A stretch of 21,949 bases of DNA from an uncultured Gammaproteobacteria bacterium (GTDB taxonomy: Bacteria > Pseudomonadota > Gammaproteobacteria > Arenicellales > UBA868), in contig CAJXBY010000025.1 of the NCBI GenBank assembly GCA_913051905.1, forward strand, positions 1-21,949, written 5' to 3'. The notes beneath the pieces are model-generated. The model worked only from the letters and a program-made list of their open reading frames with translations, searched no databases and had not been told where the DNA came from. The stretch's first letter is position 1. Every line of letters begins with the position of its first letter. A program made the position numbers and the translations under genes. Positions 1 through 7,383 of this stretch are shown one piece after another.

Positions 1-2
1 AG

Positions 3-746
3 AACGGATTCGACTGGGCAACCTGTGTCGGGATGTTCGATTTCACCTCACAAGCCGGCAGCTACGCCGTGCCGAATCTCAAAGTCGACTTTGTACACAC
101 AAAGATGCCCGTACCGGTCGGCTTCTGGCGCTCCGTGGGGACTGTACATAATGCCTTTGCCCTTGAATCTGCAATGGATGAGATCGCCCATGAGCATGGT
201 TCGGATCCGATTAACCTGCGGCGAGAACTGCTCCGGGACAACCCGCGAGCACTCCGGGTGCTGGATCGTGTAGAGCAAACATCCGGATGGGGAGGTACGT
301 TGCCTGAAGGACACTATCAAGGTATGGGGTACATCTACTACCTGGACTGCTACCAGGCCCAGGTCGCGGAAGTCTCCGTCGACAAACGCGGCCGAACCAG
401 GGTCCACCGGGTCACCTGCGTAATCGACTGCGGTCAGGCGATCAATCCGGCCATCGTCGAGTCCCAGATACAAGGTGCCATAATCTACGGCCTGAGCGGC
501 ACCCTGAACAGCCGAATCAATATCGAAAACGGCCGCGTGGTTCAAGGCAATTTCGACGACTACCCCCTGCCAAAACTCAAAATGGCACCGGTGATCGATG
601 TGCATATCATCAACAGCGGTGAGCAGCCCGGCGGCATCGGTGAAGCCGGAACACCCCTGGTCGGTCCGGCGGTTGCCAACGCGGTGTTCGCTGCCACCGG
701 TAAACGCATCCGCCGCCTTCCAATCAAACGTTCAGATTTGACCTAA
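3..746 (+). CDS. Molybdopterin-binding hydroxylase large subunit, C-terminal part (IorB/xanthine dehydrogenase family), 5' truncated by window
   Basis: The reading frame is open from the first complete codon, so the gene begins upstream of the window; only about 247 C-terminal residues are seen. The segment matches the end of isoquinoline 1-oxidoreductase beta subunit-type proteins, which bind the molybdenum-molybdopterin cofactor and hydroxylate aldehydes or N-heterocycles using water. Recognisable pieces are GFWRSVGTVHNAF (cofactor region), VIDCGQAINP (the usual VDCG-x-x-NP), the NFDDYPL stretch, and QPGGIGEAGTPLVGPAVANA, whose Glu in GGIGE is the position of the catalytic base in this family. 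The tail ATGKRIRRLPI is typical of IorB proteins. The small 2Fe-2S subunit and the rest of this subunit should lie upstream. The substrate cannot be told from this part. A 143-bp gap separates it from cheR, so it is probably not part of the chemosensory operon. Confidence 0.9.
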   Translation, partial: NGFDWATCVGMFDFTSQAGSYAVPNLKVDFVHTKMPVPVGFWRSVGTVHNAFALESAMDEIAHEHGSDPINLRRELLRDNPRALRVLDRVEQTSGWGGTLPEGHYQGMGYIYYLDCYQAQVAEVSVDKRGRTRVHRVTCVIDCGQAINPAIVESQIQGAIIYGLSGTLNSRINIENGRVVQGNFDDYPLPKLKMAPVIDVHIINSGEQPGGIGEAGTPLVGPAVANAVFAATGKRIRRLPIKRSDLT

Positions 747-889
747 GCGAACGGGACAAGCCGTTAAATTTGTGGCAAATACTTTTAATTCAGATTTGAA
801 TCACTGCTACGGTATCGGCCGTTGACCGTATAACTGTATAAAACAGTGCCGGGAAACACCTGACCCTCCGGACGGTGTACGACGGCCCC

Positions 890-1732
890 ATGATCTCTCC
901 GACAGAATCCGAATATCAACTGTTCCGGGAACTGGCCAGACAGGAGCTCGGACTGGACTGGACGCGGGACCGAAAATACCTGCTGGAAACCCGCCTCGGT
1001 CCCCGCCTCGAAAGCTTGGGCCTGGAGAGCTTCTCGGCTTACCACCGGTATCTGTGCGAAAAGGGGGCGATTGACGAGAAACAAGTGTTTTTTAATGCGA
1101 TCACGACCACCAAAACCAGTTTCTACCGTGACAAAGATGATTTTGCCTTTTTTCGTAGAGAAGTTCTGCCACAGATTCATAAAGAATCCGGTACCGGGTC
1201 CTCTTCCCCGGTCCGCTTCTGGAGTGCCGGCTGTTCGTCCGGCGAGGAACCCCTCAGCATCATCTTTGAGACACTGGAAGACCTCGAACACCGGACAGCG
1301 TATCGGAAACCCTTCGATCTACGTATCCTGGGATCTGACGTAAACACCGATATGCTGTCTATCGGCGAGAACGCCCTGTACCTCGAGCACCAGTTGGAGG
1401 GCCTGCCGTCGGTGATTCGGGAGAAATACTTTCAACTGACAAACGATAGGGGCGGTACTGCCCATCAAGTCATAAATGAAGCCCGCTCTCGTGTACAGTA
1501 CCGGCACTTCAATCTTCTGAATCCGCGTTACCCCATCGCTACCCGGTTCCAGGTCATCTTTTTTCGAAATGTGCTGTACTACCTTGACCGAACTCTTCGG
1601 AAGCCACTCTTGGACCGCCTGTCGGAGTATCTCCATCCTGGTGGCTGGCTGTTCCTGGGAAACGTCGAGACTGGCTACAATATTTCTGGTCTGCAGAAGG
1701 TCCGCTCGAACATTTTCTCTAAGTTGCCTTAG
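890..1732 (+). CDS. cheR: CheR-type chemoreceptor glutamate methyltransferase
   Basis: CheR uses S-adenosylmethionine to methylate glutamates on chemoreceptors, setting signalling gain. The protein has 280 residues, the family length. It has the N-terminal helical domain with TTTKTSFYRDKDDF at 72-85 (family TTxETxFFRD), the SAM-binding FWSAGCSSGEEPLSI at 110-124, acidic D150 in LGSDVNTDML, and FFRNVLYYL at 224-232 (family CRNVLIYF). Near the end GNVET at 257-261 replaces the usual GHSE, so the His of that motif is missing. The ATG at 890 is chosen; a GTG five codons upstream (875) is in frame, and neither has a clear Shine-Dalgarno. It is the first gene of the che operon, with the STAS gene 24 bp downstream. 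No receptor is encoded here, so its substrate must be elsewhere in the genome. Confidence 0.93.
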   Translation: MISPTESEYQLFRELARQELGLDWTRDRKYLLETRLGPRLESLGLESFSAYHRYLCEKGAIDEKQVFFNAITTTKTSFYRDKDDFAFFRREVLPQIHKESGTGSSSPVRFWSAGCSSGEEPLSIIFETLEDLEHRTAYRKPFDLRILGSDVNTDMLSIGENALYLEHQLEGLPSVIREKYFQLTNDRGGTAHQVINEARSRVQYRHFNLLNPRYPIATRFQVIFFRNVLYYLDRTLRKPLLDRLSEYLHPGGWLFLGNVETGYNISGLQKVRSNIFSKLP

Positions 1733-1756
1733 AGATTCTGATCCGAAAGGCTCATC

Positions 1757-2053
1757 ATGAACTTCGAACTCGGCGACGAAAAAGTACAGCTTTCGGGCGT
1801 CCTGGAATACAACACAATCAATGCTCTGCACGAGTTATTCAAGCAGATTCTCGAGCGGGAAGACCCTGTTCTTATCATCGATATAGGCGGTATCAGGCAG
1901 ATCGATACTGCGGCTCTGCAGCTTTTCCTGGCACTGCAACGCGACGCGCGTACGAAGGGTAAAGAGGTCATCTGGAAGAACATTCCCGACCATGCATCTG
2001 AAAGCCTACGACTGACCGGACTCAGTCCATTATTTGAAGTGGCCGGGAATTAA
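1757..2053 (+). CDS. STAS-domain protein (anti-sigma-factor-antagonist type)
   Basis: A 98-residue single STAS domain. The core VLIIDIGGIRQIDTAALQLFLALQR (about 38-62) is the STAS signature; Thr51 sits where the regulatory Ser/Thr of SpoIIAA/RsbV-type proteins is phosphorylated. STAS proteins act as binding switches. Lone STAS genes also occur in chemosensory operons, where their partner is usually unknown. The start ATG has AAAGG six bases upstream (1746-1750). The stop TAA shares one base with the ATG of the next gene (TAATG), which suggests translational coupling to the REC-cyclase. A dedicated partner kinase or phosphatase (RsbW or PP2C type) is not in the window. A regulatory role within the che pathway is inferred only from position. 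Confidence 0.85.
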   Translation: MNFELGDEKVQLSGVLEYNTINALHELFKQILEREDPVLIIDIGGIRQIDTAALQLFLALQRDARTKGKEVIWKNIPDHASESLRLTGLSPLFEVAGN

Positions 2054-3462
2054 TGTCCGGTAACGCAATTCTTGTGGTTGATGACTCACGGACCATCCGT
2101 AACCAGGTTCTGCGCATCCTCTCTGGAGAAGAAGACGGCTACGTCTTGCACCCCCAGGAGAACGGTCAACAGGCGCTGCAGTGGCTGTCCGGTCGCAACG
2201 AAGCCGAACTACCTGACCTGATCCTTCTGGACCGCAACATGCCCCAGATCAGCGGTGATGAGTGTATCCGGATTCTCAAAACAGATGATGCTTGGAAGCA
2301 GATTCCAGTGCTCTTCCTGACAGCGCAGTCTGATGTTAAGCAACTGGTCCATGGCCTCGCGGAACTCGAAGCCGACGACTATCTGGCAAAGCCGTTCGAT
2401 CCCGACGAACTTCGCGCCAGGGTCAAAGCGCTCATCAGGGTGAAAACGGCTGAAGATCAGACACGAAAACTCAACAAGGACCTGGAAAATTCCCTTGTGA
2501 TCCAGAAGAAGGCCTTCAGTGATCTTAAGGATACCAAACTGCAACTCGCCGAGACGGAGGCCGCCGTACGCCTGACCCGGGTATTCGAAAAATTTGTACC
2601 CAAGGAATTTCTCAAACGCATTGCTCCGGACGGGCTGGAAAACCTCAAGTTCGGGCAGGCAGAGAGTGATTTCAAGACGATCCTTTTCTCAGATATCCGA
2701 GCCTTCACGCAGCTGTCGGAGGCCTACTCGCCCCAGGAATTGCTCGATTTCCTGAACAACTACCTGCGAATGATGAATCCCGCAATCATGGAGCACCACG
2801 GTTTTGTCGACAAATTCATCGGCGATGCAATCCTGGCCATATTCGACCGACCGGATCAATCAGACGCTGATGAGGCACTAGACGCCGTAGACTCAGCGTT
2901 GAGCATGCTTGCGGTGCTCGACAGCATTAATGAGACACTCAGTGCCGAACGGAAGGCCCGAGTCGACATCGGCATAGGCATACACAGCGGCAACGTGATC
3001 ATTGGCACCGTTGGGTTCGAGGAGAGGATGGACTCAACTGTGCTCGGTGATACCGTCAATCTGGCTTCACGCCTTGAAAACCTCACCAAGTACTACAACT
3101 GCCAACTGATTATCTCTGAAGCCACGATGGCGCTTATCGGCACGGAAAACCGCCACCAGATTAGAGAAATCGATCTAGTGAGTGTCAAGGGCCGCCTGGA
3201 ACCACTGCAGATTTACGAGGTCTTCGATGCCGACAGGCACGAACAAAAACAAGCGAAACTCCAAAGCCGTGACAACCTCGGCGAGGCCATCCAGCTTTAC
3301 CGAAGACAATGCTGGGACGACGCCCTTGAGCGATTCGAAAACTGCGAGACGATCGGTCCTGAGGATCCGCTCGTTCAGATTTATATCAACCGATGCCGAC
3401 ACAACCGCATTCAACCACCCGGGCCGGACTGGAACGGTGTACACGCTTTCGATCACAAATGA
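2053..3462 (+). CDS. Response regulator fused to class III adenylate/guanylate cyclase
   Basis: The 469-residue protein starts with a receiver domain (1-125) carrying the acidic pair D10/D11, phospho-acceptor D60 in LILLDRNMP, T90 and K113 in LAKPF, all intact. A helical, probably coiled-coil linker (130-175) joins it to a class III nucleotide cyclase domain (about 205-385). Metal-binding D214 (LFSDIRAFT) and D258 (KFIGDAI), substrate-specificity K254, and transition-state residues N336 and R340 (GDTVNLASRLE) are present, so it should be active. The second specificity position, normally Asp in class IIIa, is Thr329, as in class IIIb cyclases. The C-terminal tail (about 400-469) looks TPR-like and ends PPGPDWNGVHAFDHK, a tail common in such cyclases. 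The obvious model is phosphorylation by the CheA next door, controlling cAMP (or cGMP) synthesis. It overlaps cheA by ATGA. Confidence 0.93.
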   Translation: MSGNAILVVDDSRTIRNQVLRILSGEEDGYVLHPQENGQQALQWLSGRNEAELPDLILLDRNMPQISGDECIRILKTDDAWKQIPVLFLTAQSDVKQLVHGLAELEADDYLAKPFDPDELRARVKALIRVKTAEDQTRKLNKDLENSLVIQKKAFSDLKDTKLQLAETEAAVRLTRVFEKFVPKEFLKRIAPDGLENLKFGQAESDFKTILFSDIRAFTQLSEAYSPQELLDFLNNYLRMMNPAIMEHHGFVDKFIGDAILAIFDRPDQSDADEALDAVDSALSMLAVLDSINETLSAERKARVDIGIGIHSGNVIIGTVGFEERMDSTVLGDTVNLASRLENLTKYYNCQLIISEATMALIGTENRHQIREIDLVSVKGRLEPLQIYEVFDADRHEQKQAKLQSRDNLGEAIQLYRRQCWDDALERFENCETIGPEDPLVQIYINRCRHNRIQPPGPDWNGVHAFDHK

Positions 3463-5555
3463 CGCCCGATCAGCTGCCCATTGAAGAATTTATCGAAGAA
3501 GCCGGCGATCTGCTTCAGGAACTAGAGGGTGCCCTGCTTCAGTTGGAGACGTCCCCCGGGAACAATCAGCTTGTCGATCAGGTGTTCCGCTGTGTACACA
3601 CGATCAAGGGTGGTGCAGGAATGGTCATGCAGCCCGAACTGGCCGACTATGGCCATCAGCTGGAGTCATTGCTGGAACATGTCCGGTCCGGCAGCATTCC
3701 GTGCACCGTGAAACTGGTCTCCCTGCTTCTGGATGCTCTGGACTGCCTCAATTCGTTTGTGGCTGATATTCGCGGGGATGGCACAGTCAATATCACACTT
3801 CGGGACCAGACCCTGGGACAACTCAAAGCTTTTCTCCCCGGGAGCGAACAGCTGGCTACAACAATGCCAGGAACGGTACCGGAAACTCAGGATCCGCAGC
3901 CACCATCAAACCGGAAACTGGCGACGCGTTCGTTTCTCCTGACTCTAAAGTTCGACTCCGAGACACTGCGGAACGGCGGAGACCCGCTGATTCTTCTGGA
4001 ACAACTCTCTGGAATCGGCGAGATTGTCTCAATCGCCCATACCGGATCCCTACCCGGTATCGCAAACATCGATCCGGAAACACTGTACCTGTGGTGGAGC
4101 CTCAAGCTCGTTACCGATCAGACACTGGAAGAGATCGAGGCCATCCTGATGTTCTACCGGAACGACCATGACATCCATATAGAACCCGCGGTCGCGCCCC
4201 CTGCCGAACCGGAAGCCGCGGAATCTAAGGAAATGTCCACATCAGCCGCCTCCCTGCCTGACCAACCGATGGAAAGCGACAAACCGGTCGATTCGCTATC
4301 TGATTCTGACACGATCACCAAGAAACCAGCTGAAACGGATCCACCCAGTTCCGGTGCAGATACCGGCATGGATGAGACCGCCAGCCCAGCTGCCCCGCAG
4401 ACCATCCGGGTCAGTGTCGACAGGCTCGACGCCCTGCAGAACCTTGTTGGGGAGACCGTGATCAACCAGTCGCGCCTGCGACGGCTCGGTGAAGAGATCA
4501 TGGCGGCCGATGAACGTCTGGGGGACCTGGTCCTTCAATTCCTAGAAGACAGCGAATCGTCGGTCAGAGCACTGCAGGACCAGATACAGCAGGTGCGAAT
4601 GGTTCCGGTCGGCAGTGTGTTTTCACCCTTGAAAAGAATCGTACGCGACTACGCTGTAAAGACAGACAAGAATATTTTCCTTGACATCAGCGGCGGAGAT
4701 ACCGAACTGGACAAAACGGTTACCGACCAGCTGTACGGCCCTCTTCTTCACCTGGTGCGAAATGCGATGGATCACGGAATCGAAATGCCGCAGACCAGGA
4801 CTGTCCAGAACAAAGACCCAGTTGGCACCATTTCCCTTCGTGCTTCACACCAAGAAGGGTTTGTGATCGTCGAGGTGGGCGATGACGGCAAGGGCCTGGA
4901 CCCTGAGGTCATTCTGAACACGGCCATCGATAAAGGGCTGGCCTCACGTGAGGACGAACTGAGCGAGCACGAAATCTTTCAGCTCGTGTTCAGGCCGGGC
5001 TTTACCACCACGTCTGAAGTCACCAGTGTCTCGGGTCGCGGTGTCGGCATGGACACCGTTCAACGCGACATTCAGGCCCTGCTGGGCAATATCGAAATGC
5101 ACAGCACACCCGGCAAAGGAACAACCCTTCAACTGAAACTACCCCTGACGCTAGCCATCATCGAGGGCATGATTGTCCGGGTAGGTGAACAGATTTTTAC
5201 ATTGCCGTTACTGTCTATTCTCGAGGCTCTGCGACCTGCGGCCGAACAGGTCAAGCGTCTCAAGCAAAAAGGAGAACTGATCGATATCCGCGGAGAGTTT
5301 GTCCCGCTGGTGAGGCTGCACGACCGCCTCGGCATCAGTACAGCGATAAAAGACCCGAGCGCCGGGCTCGTGGTGGTCGTTCAGCACGGCAACCGCAAGC
5401 ACGGACTAATGGTCGACGAGATCGTCGACCAGCGCCCTGTGGTAATCAAAAACCTCGAAGACAACTTTGTACAGATTCCTGGACTTTCCGGCGCCACGAT
5501 TCTAGGAGATGGTGCGATCTCGTTCATACTCGACGTACCAAGCCTTGCAGCCTGA
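3459..5555 (+). CDS. cheA: Chemotaxis histidine kinase CheA
   Basis: A 698-residue CheA. Domains: Hpt/P1 (1-105) with phospho-accepting H47 in HTIKGGAG; a middle domain (about 155-243) of the kind found between P1 and P3 in many non-enteric CheAs, with GGDPLILLEQLSGIG and IDPETLYLWW; a long acidic/Ser/Pro linker (244-313); dimerisation domain starting IRVSVDRLDALQNLVGE (316-332); HATPase with N-box HLVRNAMDHGIE (N435), G1 DDGKGLD (475-481) and G2 GRGVGMD (526-532); and a C-terminal CheW-like domain (about 563-698). No receiver domain is fused. The ATG at 3459 overlaps the stop of the cyclase gene (ATGA) and is preferred over an ATG 66 bases upstream that lies inside that gene. Its likely phosphoryl acceptors are the REC-cyclase and CheB encoded beside it. 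Confidence 0.97.
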   Translation: MTPDQLPIEEFIEEAGDLLQELEGALLQLETSPGNNQLVDQVFRCVHTIKGGAGMVMQPELADYGHQLESLLEHVRSGSIPCTVKLVSLLLDALDCLNSFVADIRGDGTVNITLRDQTLGQLKAFLPGSEQLATTMPGTVPETQDPQPPSNRKLATRSFLLTLKFDSETLRNGGDPLILLEQLSGIGEIVSIAHTGSLPGIANIDPETLYLWWSLKLVTDQTLEEIEAILMFYRNDHDIHIEPAVAPPAEPEAAESKEMSTSAASLPDQPMESDKPVDSLSDSDTITKKPAETDPPSSGADTGMDETASPAAPQTIRVSVDRLDALQNLVGETVINQSRLRRLGEEIMAADERLGDLVLQFLEDSESSVRALQDQIQQVRMVPVGSVFSPLKRIVRDYAVKTDKNIFLDISGGDTELDKTVTDQLYGPLLHLVRNAMDHGIEMPQTRTVQNKDPVGTISLRASHQEGFVIVEVGDDGKGLDPEVILNTAIDKGLASREDELSEHEIFQLVFRPGFTTTSEVTSVSGRGVGMDTVQRDIQALLGNIEMHSTPGKGTTLQLKLPLTLAIIEGMIVRVGEQIFTLPLLSILEALRPAAEQVKRLKQKGELIDIRGEFVPLVRLHDRLGISTAIKDPSAGLVVVVQHGNRKHGLMVDEIVDQRPVVIKNLEDNFVQIPGLSGATILGDGAISFILDVPSLAA

Positions 5556-5578
5556 GCCCCGGCAAGACTGGATTCATC

Positions 5579-5583
5579 AGGAG
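5579..5583 (+). promoter_or_regulatory. Ribosome binding site of cheW
   Basis: AGGAG six bases before the ATG at 5590. It decides the start against the longer in-frame reading that begins inside cheA. Confidence 0.75.
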
Positions 5584-5589
5584 AAACAC

Positions 5590-6144
5590 ATGTCCACAAA
5601 GACCAACATGACCGGGCACCTCTCTCTGTTCGATGAAGATCTGGAGGAGCTTGACCTATCGGTAATCAGCCGGCAGGGCACCCAGCTGATTACCTTCATG
5701 CTCGGGCAGGAAAAATACGGACTAAAGATACTGAGTGTCAGAGAGCTGGTCAGTTACCCGGAATCCATCACGCGGGTCCCCGGAATGCCGTCATTTATCA
5801 TCGGCATGATCAACCTTCGAGGCCTGGTCGTACCGGTCATGGATCTTCGCATCCGTTTTCAGATGGAGAGCCTGGACTACAACTCGTTCACCGTGATCGT
5901 CATCGTCCAGGTAGAACACAAACTCGTCGGTCTGATTGTCGACTCAGTAGCAGATGTTGTTTACCTGGAAGAGGAAACAACTCAGGGCAGCAAGGACCTG
6001 TCCACGTCCATAGACACTAAATTCGTCAGTGGCGTGGCCAACATCAAGGACGACATGGTCATCCTGCTTGACGTCGACTATCTCCTCTCTGAAGAAGAAC
6101 TTCAGCTGATCCCTCAACAGTCCTCCGAACCCCAATCTGCATGA
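5590..6144 (+). CDS. cheW: CheW coupling protein
   Basis: A 184-residue CheW, which links chemoreceptors to CheA. The SH3-like CheW fold spans about 31-175, with LITFMLGQEKYGLKI, the family signature INLRGLVVPVMDLR (75-88) and GLIVDSVADVV. About 30 residues precede the fold (MTGHLSLFDEDLEELDL), acidic and probably disordered. The ATG at 5590 has a good Shine-Dalgarno AGGAG at 5579-5583, six bases away; an in-frame ATG at 5509 lies inside cheA and is rejected. It follows cheA by 34 bp and overlaps cheB by ATGA. A single CheW for one CheA, with no receptor in the operon, fits use of receptors encoded elsewhere. Confidence 0.96.
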   Translation: MSTKTNMTGHLSLFDEDLEELDLSVISRQGTQLITFMLGQEKYGLKILSVRELVSYPESITRVPGMPSFIIGMINLRGLVVPVMDLRIRFQMESLDYNSFTVIVIVQVEHKLVGLIVDSVADVVYLEEETTQGSKDLSTSIDTKFVSGVANIKDDMVILLDVDYLLSEEELQLIPQQSSEPQSA

Positions 6145-7205
6145 GTCTTCCCGTAAAGGTCCTGGTCATCGACGATTCGGCAGTCGCCCGCCGTGCACTC
6201 AGCAACATTCTCTCGTCAGACCCCGAGATCGAGGTGGTGGGGACAGCGCCAGATGCGTTGATCGGGCTGAGAAAGATCTCGGAACTACAGCCCGACGTTC
6301 TGACCCTGGACGTTGAAATGCCGAAAATGGACGGCCTGACCTTTCTCGAAAGGCTCATGAACTCAAACCCCATGCCCGTGGTGATGGTCAGCGCGTACAC
6401 CAGAGAGGGTTCGGAAACTGCACTCAGGAGCCTTGAACTCGGCGCATTGGAAATCATCGAAAAACCTAAACTGGAAGTCAGAGAAGGCCTTAACGAGCTT
6501 GCGTCTTCAATTACCGAGAAAGTTAAGGCTGCGGCCGGCGCAAGGGTCAGATCACCGCGTCAACGGCTGCTCGATCCGGTACCCCGCTATGACATCGACG
6601 CCGTACTACCCCGGAGAACACCCGTTCATTCCGGAATCCGACCCCCTATTATCGGAATAGGCGCCTCAACAGGTGGCACCGAAGCACTGAAGGAACTGCT
6701 CGCACCCCTTCCAGAGGGACTGCCGGGTATTGTCGTTGTTCAACATATGCCAGCCCCGTTCACGCAGTCCTTTGCAGAAAGACTGGACCAGTCCTGCCGA
6801 ATCAAAGTTCAGGAAGCCTCTGAAGGATGCCCGGTCAGACCCGGCGAAGCACTAATTGCGCCCGGTGACCGGCATCTCGTCATCATCGCAGATGATGACG
6901 GTTATGTGGCTCAGCTTAAAAATGGCGAAAAGATCAACCGGCATCGCCCATCAGTGGATGTATTATTCAGATCCATCGCAACGGCTGCGGGCGAATCAGC
7001 CGTCGGTCTGCTGTTGACGGGTATGGGCACCGATGGTGCCAAAGGCCTGGCCGAGATGCGGCAGGCCGGGGCAACCACCCTAGCCCAGGATGAGGCCTCA
7101 TGCGTGGTGTTCGGTATGCCGAAGAGTGCAATCGAGCAGGGCGCTGCACAACATGTGCTCGATCTTGGGGAGATGTCACAGCACCTGATAGAACGGTGCT
7201 GGTGA
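6141..7205 (+). CDS. cheB: CheB chemoreceptor glutamate methylesterase/deamidase
   Basis: A 354-residue CheB that removes methyl groups added by CheR and can deamidate receptor glutamines. The N-terminal receiver domain (about 5-122) has acidic D11/D12, phospho-acceptor D57 (LTLDVEMPKMDG) and K108/K110 in the EKPK stretch. A short linker is followed by the methylesterase domain (about 165-350) with catalytic S176 (GASTGG), H202 (QHMP) and D298 (GMGTDG). The 26- and 96-residue spacings of this triad equal those of E. coli CheB (164, 190, 286). The start overlaps the cheW stop (ATGA). Phosphorylation by CheA would activate it as in known systems. It is the last gene of the che operon. Confidence 0.97.
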   Translation: MSLPVKVLVIDDSAVARRALSNILSSDPEIEVVGTAPDALIGLRKISELQPDVLTLDVEMPKMDGLTFLERLMNSNPMPVVMVSAYTREGSETALRSLELGALEIIEKPKLEVREGLNELASSITEKVKAAAGARVRSPRQRLLDPVPRYDIDAVLPRRTPVHSGIRPPIIGIGASTGGTEALKELLAPLPEGLPGIVVVQHMPAPFTQSFAERLDQSCRIKVQEASEGCPVRPGEALIAPGDRHLVIIADDDGYVAQLKNGEKINRHRPSVDVLFRSIATAAGESAVGLLLTGMGTDGAKGLAEMRQAGATTLAQDEASCVVFGMPKSAIEQGAAQHVLDLGEMSQHLIERCW

Positions 7206-7306
7206 TCCGAATTATCATGTCAAATCCGCCACCCCACCCGGAACAGATGCCTGGCCCTAGACACGTCGCTCGGGACCAGAATTCGGGGCGCACTCGACTC
7301 GGTAAC

Positions 7307-7315
7307 TGCTATAGT
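7307..7315 (+). promoter_or_regulatory. Candidate extended -10 promoter for prc
   Basis: TGCTATAGT gives an extended -10 (TGn plus TATAGT at 7310-7315) in the 178-bp gap after cheB. It would start transcription near 7322, about 60 bases before the prc ATG. No convincing -35 hexamer stands 17 bases upstream, so this rests on the extended -10 alone. Confidence 0.3.
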
Positions 7316-7383
7316 CGCTTATCGGCACTGCCAGAACCCTGTTCTTACAGCCTCCAGGTGTAACTCCGGAAGTGCAAGCCCCT

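Noticed and set aside
48..605. Long minus-strand reading opposite the molybdo-hydroxylase gene
   Set aside because: It is a shadow of the strongly conserved plus-strand protein; similar antisense readings opposite cheR, prc, betA and others were dropped for the same reason.
731..799. Direct repeat TTCAGATTTGA at 731-741 and 789-799
   Set aside because: Only 11 bases, one copy inside the end of the molybdo-hydroxylase gene; no third copy or flanking structure suggests a binding site or mobile element.
822..842. TTGACC followed by TATAAA upstream of cheR, resembling a sigma70 promoter
   Set aside because: The two hexamers are only nine bases apart; no partner at 16-18 bases was found, and no sigma28-type pair either.
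5411..5430. Inverted repeat GGTCGACGA / TCGTCGACC with a two-base centre
   Set aside because: It lies inside the conserved CheW-like domain of cheA and is explained by the codons for VDEIVD.
7217..7363. 48-codon plus-strand reading between cheB and prc
   Set aside because: No ribosome binding site, low-complexity Pro-rich start, no recognisable protein features; it covers the candidate prc promoter.
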